This document shows, one piece after another, positions 58,200-64,000 of a stretch of 64,000 nucleotides of DNA (within the stretch, counting starts at the first letter, position 1; the number at the start of each line of letters is the position of its first letter). A model generated the notes under the pieces. The model made no database searches, was not told where the DNA came from, and saw only the letters and a list, made by a program, of their open reading frames with translations. This DNA comes from Cinnamomum chago. Lineage: Eukaryota; Streptophyta; Magnoliopsida; Laurales; Lauraceae. The translations under genes and the position numbers were made by a program. Location: contig CP142452.1 in NCBI GenBank assembly GCA_038049695.1, positions 30,182,501-30,246,500 on the forward strand, given 5' to 3'.

Positions 58200-58557
58200 G
58201 GACATGGATATGAATACGGGTGTTCTAATTTTTTTTTTCTTTAGATTACTTTTGAATCAATGAAATTATCATTGTTTTCTTCCATTTCTAACATTTTTTA
58301 TTGTGAGAAGTAGAAATATTAAAAGAACTATATGAAATAATGGACTTTATAAGTAGGATATATTAAACTTGTTCCCTAGAAGTATCGGTGCAGCATCGGG
58401 TGCCAATACAAGTGTCATATTGGTTTGATACGGCTACGTTGGGCTTGTACAAATATTCGGGTATCAACTTGTCATCATCCTCAACCCTGCAACTAATATG
58501 GCCCCATATGGATCCATTTGTGGAAGCTCAAACATTTGTAGATTGTCTGCTAGGAAG
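58200..58557. other. AT-rich spacer, no gene seen
   Basis: Between LINE E and the hAT-like element. It contains a T-run (about 58,230) and CATCGGGTGCCAATACAAG-type sequence. The short plus-strand frame starting at 58,388 continues into the repeat and has no recognisable domain. Confidence 0.4.
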
Positions 58558-59167
58558 TAGGGGTGCAAGTTGGGTTGAGCCAAACCCAAGCCCTCATGGT
58601 CTGATCCAGTGAAAAGTAAAAAATTTGAGTTGGACTTGTTTGGGTTCAGCTCATGCGTGGGCCTTGAAATTGAAAGTCACATAGAATTTGGGTTTGGTTT
58701 GGGCTTTGAGTAGGAACATATGAATGTTAGTTGGGTTGACCCAAACCAAAACCCTCATAACCAAAAGTCAAATTTGGGTTGGGCTTGTTCGGGTACAGGT
58801 CGAGCGTGGGCCTGGAAACTGAAACTTGGAACTTGGGTTGGTTTCGGTTTGGGCTTTGGGATGTACCAAATTCAACCTGTATATCTGACTTATATACAAG
58901 GATGTATTTATTTTGTATATACATAGTATACGCTCTAATACTATATATGAATTTCTAAAATTTATACCCTTTAAAAACCAAACCAAACCATAACATTTTG
59001 GTATCTGACCCAGTCCAAGCAAACCCAACTCAACGAAAATTGCCCTCTGATGGGAAAGTCAAAATTCTGATTGGGTTTAGGTTTGGGGAGACCCGCATAC
59101 AATTGTTGTCAGGGTTGGGCTGGGCTTAGCCCATAGCCAACCTGACACACCCAAAGTTGCACCTCTA
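58558..59167. mobile_element. Candidate hAT-like non-autonomous element (~610 bp)
   Basis: The left end TAGGGGTGCAA and the right end TTGCACCTCTA are inverted with one mismatch, as expected for hAT-type terminal repeats. Flanks (CTAGGAAG and GAAGGAAT) give no clean 8-bp duplication. The interior is rich in TTGGGTT and AACCCAA motifs and holds a tandem duplication with period about 165: GTTGGGTTGAGCCAAACCC (near 58,571) and GTTGGGTTGACCCAAACC (near 58,732), each followed by similar GGGCTTGTTTGGGT...GCGTGGGCCT sequence. No transposase is encoded. Short frames here are by-products of the repeat. Confidence 0.55.
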
Positions 59168-59779
59168 GAAGGAATCTGAGAATGTGATAGAGGTTTGAGA
59201 AAGAAGCAAGTTTAGCCTTTTGTCTGAAAAATCATATGCTGAAAGGGAGCAAAGTGGGTCAGTATTCAGTAACCTTTCATGGAAGTCTCGAGTATCGACT
59301 TCCTGTAGCTGCTTTTCCAGCAAGGGACATATATCTTCCATATGATTGTCTGGATCTTATTAATCAATTCCAAATGAGAAACTTCCAGTAGCTGTGAGGA
59401 GGGGTTTCATCTAAATTTTCACTGCTAGGGTGATGTAGTTGTTGGCCTTAGGGTCTCTCCAAGAGAAGTACTAGACAATAACTCAAGCTAAAGAGGGTTT
59501 AATTGTTCTTAGTTCAACTCAAACACATTTAAACGTGCAAGAGGGGCAATAGCCCTTGTTTTTTAAGTAGCGTAGTTATATTCAGTGCAAGAATCTTAGT
59601 TCTAATTAGCCAAAAGATAGATTCCTAGTTTGCATAGGAGGGAACTGGACGATCAATTATAGGCGGTCGACCAGCCCATTGGTATATCATGTATTGCTGA
59701 TTCAATTTTTTTGATTGGTGACAGGTAAGGCTATATTTAGTTAAAAGAGGTCCATAAAATAAAAGGAAAAAAAAATCAA
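59168..59779. other. Non-coding spacer
   Basis: No gene or clear repeat is recognised. A T-run at 59,706-59,712 and the following AT-rich DNA may be the 3' tail of LINE F on the minus strand. Confidence 0.4.
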
Positions 59780-60640
59780 ATAGAACACCTAGGTATACGA
59801 GTGTTACACCCAATATAAAAGACCAATTACATTACAAAAGGAAAAACTTTATCCACTCCCTGTTTGGCCAAGGCATTCATCATGCTATTAGCTGACCTCC
59901 TTGTGTGACAAAACTCCACTTGTGGAGATGAATACAAAAGCTTTGATTTCATTGAAAAAGAATGAAAAATAACTGCATTCTCATATGCTAGAATTCATGG
60001 TAATTAACCACAAGATAGCATTAGCTGAATCACTCTCCACAATAAGCCTGTCCTGATAAACTTCTGAATATATTTGAAGTGCCTCCGAAATGGCCTTCAC
60101 CCACTGACTTTGAAAACATAAAAATTTCCCCTTACTAATTTGAAGCACCCCTTCTGGGCACGGTTTACCCTCTAGCTGCTCCATTAACGTTAAAATTCAA
60201 AACATTGTAATGTGGAGAGGATCACCCATATAGGTGTGCCAATTATTCAAAATATCATGAAGCTCTTTAATGTTAAACTCCTAATGAAAACCCATTTGTC
60301 CATACTTAAGACACCACATAAAAAAAATCATCGATAGGAGAAGATGAACTCCACAATTCTTTATCATTCCTTGCTTGCCTAATGAACCAAATGATAGTAA
60401 ATAAAATGATCCTTCACAGCAAAAGACTACATCCATGGAAAGGGCATATAGCCTAAGCCTCCACCAAATCCTGTAAATGATCCCGGAAAACACCATGCCA
60501 ATCCATATCTTTCCATAAAGTAATTCTTTACAGATTCCACAATCTCACGATGTATGAAAAGAAGATTGATTCCCCCTTTATGCAAATCAAACATCTGATA
60601 TGTTATGTGACACCATGTAGTTCTCAAATTATTCACTATT
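59780..60640 (-). mobile_element. LINE F: RNase H-containing LINE remnant
   Basis: Minus-strand coding remnants in several frames. Near 60,300-60,420 is ILFTIIWFIRQARNDKELW, the usual W-RN segment before RNase H. Near 60,190 is LNFNVNGAARG, the RNase H start with Asn for the catalytic Asp, then after a frameshift KGKFLCFQSQWVKAISEALQ and LIVESDSANAILWL. Near 59,860-59,930 is VEFCHTRRSANSMMNALAKQ, the His/AN...LA motif with Asn for Asp. Frameshifts and substitutions show long decay. Limits are approximate, and the part right of 60,500 is weak. Confidence 0.6.
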
Positions 60641-60790
60641 TACATTATACCAGTTAGTGCTAACCATCAACATATCTCCATTCAGTCTGGAAGACAGATC
60701 TAACTGATAATCTCCCAGAAGGGGAAAGCTTCCAAATGCGTGTATAAAATGCTTCCAAATGCAGGCGTCGTTTTCTTCTATGCAAAGAAA

Positions 60791-61237
60791 ATTAATTTTT
60801 TTTATAACAGTGAGTTTTATTTCATCAGAAAAGAACAAGAAAGAGGACTAAGCAGAGAACTCAACGAAACAATAAAAGAAAGAAAGAAAAAACACTAGAC
60901 ATAAAAAAGAATAGAAGTGCGAAAAACTTCCTCAGCAAGAGCATCTGCCATAACATTTGCCTCCCTATGAACATGATGAAATGAGGCTCCAAGCTGATTA
61001 GAAATATCATGCACTTCCTCCGCCAAATCTGCTGGTCTCCAAGGATGAGAAGCCTTCCCAGAGCCCACCCCCATTGAATGGATGAAAAAGAATCACCATC
61101 AAGAATTGCATTGTGACCACCCAAACTAGGCAACTCCGACAACCAATCAACAAAAACTTCAGTTTCATTAGCATTCGAAGAATTCACATGCCCAAAATAG
61201 TTTCTAATCACCGAGCCCTCACAGTCCCGAATTACAA
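60791..61237 (-). mobile_element. LINE G: short 3' piece related to LINE E
   Basis: The plus-strand T-run near 60,798-60,805 is the tail. The minus-strand protein starts near 61,237: LFVIRDCEGSVIRNYFGHVN, then ETEVFVDWLSELPSLGGHNA, ILDGDSFSSIQWG, and after a frameshift SNQLGASFHHVHREANVMAD. It aligns with the LINE E RNase H (VIRDFSGKIVKNFAGPVN, MEGGSFSAIQW, HEANFLADGLA). G keeps ILDGDS, where E has MEGGS. The tails also match (GTTATAAAA on the minus strand). The 5' end is truncated. Confidence 0.75.
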
Positions 61238-61624
61238 AAAGGACTCATGTTGGACCTCATATTAACTAACGTAAGACACTCATGTAAGACACTGGCCATG
61301 ACATAGGCCCCCTCCTTTCCAACCCATAACATTCCCTAATTGAAGAGGATGATGTGTAGAAAGGTCTGAAAAAAACCTAGAAAATATCGATGAGAGAGAG
61401 AGAGAGAGAGATTTGATTATATAATTACAAAAATCACCCTAGGGTTACTACAAATTACAAGGTCCTTTGGACTGTTTTGTAAATATTGGAAAACTTGTCT
61501 CACACCAACCAAGGCCTTCTTGCATGAATCTGCAATCTCCACCCTTTCTTGAACATTCATCTTTTTTCTATTCTAATAAATGGTCAATAGAACTGTACTT
61601 TTATATCCATTTAATAAACATGAC
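61238..61624. other. Spacer with (GA)n microsatellite, no gene seen
   Basis: Contains a (GA)n run at 61,392-61,411. A 74-codon plus frame from 61,467 has no recognisable domain and runs into the tandem duplication. Confidence 0.5.
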
Positions 61625-62042
61625 ATGTGCTCTCTCTTTTGCTCTTATAGTCTATTTGCCAAACAAGTTCACTACTCAATATCTAGTCTAAAGAGCATTG
61701 TTCTCTCATATCCAAGAGGCAGATGACATGTGCTTTGGTTTTGGTGTATAAATTAATAAAATACTCATTCTTAGATGATGTGCAATGAGATGCTTCTTTC
61801 TATGTCGGTCAAAATTTTTTTTCCATTTTAAAACTTAAAAGAACTTCTTCCCTCATTCCAATGTGCCTCTCTTACACTCTATGATTCTATCAGTCAAACA
61901 AGCAAAGCACTCAATATTAGCAATGCCTCTCTCATATCCAAGAGGCAAATGAAATGTGCTTTTGTTTTGGTGTATAAATTAATTTAAAAAATATATACCC
62001 TTGGATGATGTCCAGTGAGATACTTCTTTTCATATCTCAATC
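61625..62042. repeat. Two-copy tandem duplication, period about 226-235 bp
   Basis: The first copy (about 61,625-61,810) and the second (about 61,859-62,042) share GTCAAACAAG/GCCAAACAAG, TCTCTCATATCCAAGAGGC, TTTTGGTGTATAAATTAAT, GATGATGTSCARTGAGAT and more in order. The aligned phrase CTCTCATATCCAAGAGGC lies at about 61,703 and 61,929. The copies have diverged noticeably, with small indels. No coding capacity. Confidence 0.75.
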
Positions 62043-62395
62043 AATTAAGAAGAATTATTGTAATTGACTGCAATTAAGGGCAAAGATAATATTTTTTAAT
62101 GGAAGAGTAGTCTCTCACTTTGAGGACACAGTTCCACCCTCAAACATTGCGAATTCTCTTTAAAACCTCTTTCAGCGTGTTTGTATTTTTTCAGCTTCTA
62201 TTATTATACTACATTATTTACTAAATTAAAGCCATTTGACCCATTCTATATTCTATATTCTAATAGTCCATGTATATACTTAAAATAGAAATGTAGAGTA
62301 TAACATGTTAAGTGGGAAGGAACATGGGGCGTGATATGGTGCGAACTTGCTGTCTGAACCAACTGTGGGGCCCACTGTGGGTACAGTTTGGGGAT

Positions 62396-62442
62396 GGGAC
62401 CGGCGCGGCGGCGGGGGGGGGTGGGTGGGTGGGGCGCGGGTG
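62396..62442. other. G-rich tract with quadruplex potential
   Basis: GGGGGGGGGTGGGTGGGTGGGG lies within 62,413-62,434, preceded by GGCGGCG: at least four G-runs of three or more with one-base spacers on the plus strand. Short frames across it are compositional by-products. Confidence 0.6.
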
Positions 62443-62455
62443 TGGAAAGATTCAA

Positions 62456-62587
62456 GTGGGACCACCCCAAGTATCACGTTTGAAGTCAGTCCCATGCCTC
62501 TAACCCCTCATCCATGGCCCACAAGTTTAACGGCTTCATATTAAAAAAAATTAGCCTTTGATCCAATGCTCCAATCCATTTGGATGT
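62456..62587 (+). repeat. Left arm of a ~130-bp inverted repeat
   Basis: GTGGGACCACCCCAAGTATC (62,457 on) through CCCCTCATCCATGGCCCACA and AATGCTCCAATCCATTTGG. It matches the reverse complement of 63,541-63,675 with scattered mismatches, about 1 kb away. Confidence 0.65.
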
Positions 62588-63540
62588 GGGTGCCAGACCC
62601 CTGGGATTAGTGACTATCCTTGGGGGCGGGGTTTCCTTGTTTGATAATTGACTCAGATTGAAGATAGGTGGGCCCCACCATGTGGTTCACACGGTGAGAA
62701 CCCATGCGAACCACATGTACTGGAATATCCTATATGGGCCCTGATCCTAACTAATCATGGGTGGGGGATCAGAAGATCCAGGTGGGATTATCCCATATAT
62801 AAAATTCCAAGCCCGATCAATCATCCTAACCTCTTGATTTGTGGCTCTCCTAGTTTCAATCCAACGGTTAGTCCCATTCGAAGAGGTTAAAGAACAAAAG
62901 ATTCGTGACATTTGAAGGAGTTTTATTTTGGCCTTTCTTTTTGGTTTGGGGGTGGGGTCGGGAGTGGACCGGCGGCGGCGGTTGTTGTTTCATTTTGGAT
63001 GGTGAGGTTGGACTGATCAAGTGGGGCCTCACCAGTTGTCTCCATGATTCAACATCGTGATTGACCACGAAAAGCAATGACACTGTGTCGCAGCTTGCGG
63101 TTGATCTTTTGAGTTTTCTTTACCCACCCCCCACCCCCGAAAATAAGAAAAATAAAAAATATTAAAAAAATCTAGAATATTGTAAAATGCTAGAAAACAA
63201 TGTTTTTTTTTTTTCTTGTTAGTAAAGACTATAAAGCAAAATATTGGCCAAGAAGGACTGATATTTTGTATTGCGCAATCTCGTTATGATATCTGCAAAA
63301 TATTGTTGCGGTAGGGATTGATACTGGTTCATATCAGCCAATATAAACTAGTATTGGCCGATACTTTGAACCATGGTTGTCTCACACGGTGTGAAACATC
63401 GCCACACAAACAAAACCGTTTGTGTATATATAGCATATGTCTAGCACAAAGTTACCATGCGAGAAAGCATGTGGGCCCACTTCTCTCTCTCTCTCTCTCT
63501 CTTCTTTTTCACCTATACATCATAGACCTCATGGGGTTTA
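62588..63540. other. Interior of the inverted repeat, no gene seen
   Basis: Contains GTGGGCCCCACCATGTGG (near 62,670), a GGCGGCGGCGG stretch (about 62,970), an A/T-rich zone and a (CT)n microsatellite at 63,482-63,502. Short frames have no recognisable domains. TATATATA occurs near 63,424. Confidence 0.4.
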
Positions 63541-63675
63541 CGCCAATCTGAATGGACTGGACAATTGGATTGAGCGTGAATGATTTTTTTTAACCGTTAA
63601 AACTTGTGGGCCACAGATTGAGGGGTTAGGATCATTGGATTGACTTGCAATATCATATTTGGGGTGGTCCCACCT
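63541..63675 (-). repeat. Right arm of a ~130-bp inverted repeat
   Basis: CTGGACAATTGGATTGAGCG, then AACTTGTGGGCCACAGATTG, AGGGGTTAGG and GGGGTGGTCCCACC. Read on the minus strand, it follows the left arm in order (GGTGGGACCACCCC..., CTAACCCCTCA, GTGGCCCACAAGTTTTAACGG). Confidence 0.65.
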
Positions 63676-63968
63676 AGTTCTTTTAATCCCACCTCCCCCA
63701 TGCCTAGGGCCCCACCATTTTTTTTACATGTTGCTTGCTATCTTTTTCTCCTTTTGTTTTTGGTTGGGAAGATAAGAAGACTTTTTAATAGAAACAAGAA
63801 GTATAAACTGATACAAGACAACCCACACGTCCAATTTGACAAGCCGTCCTTAGCTTTGGTTAGGTGACCTGCTATGCAGTGCATAGGATGGCCGGCAGCA
63901 AGCAAGCGGAAAGCAAAGTGAGAAAGGAAGAGAAGGGAAAGAGTAAACAAAAGCGACCAGAATCTCTA

Positions 63969-64000
63969 ATGGAGGTTGGGATGAAAGAACAACAACAACA
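63969..64000 (+). CDS. Possible start of a coding gene cut by the window edge
   Basis: ATG at 63969 in AATCTCTAATGGAGG opens MEVGMKEQQQQ up to the last base. The upstream 80 bases are purine-rich (GAAAGGAAGAGAAGGGAAAG), like many plant 5' leaders. Only ten codons are visible and the Gln run could be a CAA microsatellite, so this is a weak call with no functional assignment. Confidence 0.22.
   Translation, partial: MEVGMKEQQQ

Noticed and set aside
61467-61691. 74-codon plus frame
   Set aside because: No domain, and it overlaps a non-coding tandem duplication whose second copy is not open in the same way.
62312-62544. Glycine/proline-rich frames over the G-rich tract
   Set aside because: They occur in several frames and both strands at once, so they follow from base composition.

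Overview
This window is nuclear DNA of a flowering plant. It is mostly heterochromatic satellite (positions 1 to about 54,509), invaded by retrotransposons, followed by about 9.5 kb of more ordinary, AT-rich, transposon-littered DNA. The evidence for a plant is a Ty1/copia-type solo LTR, L1-type LINEs of the plant kind (ORF1 with a DUF4283-like domain and CCHC knuckle; ORF2 with endonuclease, reverse transcriptase, zf-RVT and in some copies RNase H), a ~178-bp satellite monomer, and a short spliced-gene remnant. I cannot name the species. No rRNA, tRNA, CRISPR or prokaryotic operon is visible, and I see no intact host gene.

Satellite: five blocks (1-4476, 6189-19427, 29414-46815, 48561-51706, 51994-54509), all head-to-tail in one orientation. 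The ~178-bp monomers fall into eight types (a-h here) that recur in fixed order as a higher-order repeat (HOR) of about 1.42 kb. A second HOR of seven monomers (~1.25 kb) arises from one b/c fusion and recurs eight times. Larger duplications (about 2.64, 2.67, 2.84 and 12.46 kb offsets) are marked by shared small deletions. The array ends at about 54,509; its left end lies outside the window.

Insertions in the satellite: (1) a 1712-bp solo LTR (4477-6188) with a perfect 5-bp target duplication; (2) a composite at 19428-29413 on the minus strand, made of LINE A (intact 1359-codon ORF2, ORF1 cut at its zinc knuckle), directly followed by LINE B (intact 610-codon ORF1, no ORF2, its own poly(A)), directly followed by about 2.5 kb of an 18-bp minisatellite; (3) LINE D (46816-48560), an internal ORF2 fragment without tail or target duplication; (4) LINE C (51707-51993), a short 3' end of the LINE A/B family.

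Right flank: a frameshifted exon of a CID-type (CHERP/SCAF-like) RNA-processing protein gene (55416-55674), three further decayed LINE 3' portions with RNase H domains (56360-58198, about 59780-60640, 60791-61237), a ~610-bp hAT-like non-autonomous element, microsatellites, a 230-bp tandem duplication, a ~1.2-kb foldback structure, and a possible start of a coding gene in the last 32 bases.

Functionally, the only plausible interaction is between the LINEs: A encodes a full ORF2 protein, B encodes a full ORF1 protein, and A, B and C share the same 3' terminal hairpin and poly(A), so B looks like an ORF1-only partner mobilised by A-type enzymes.
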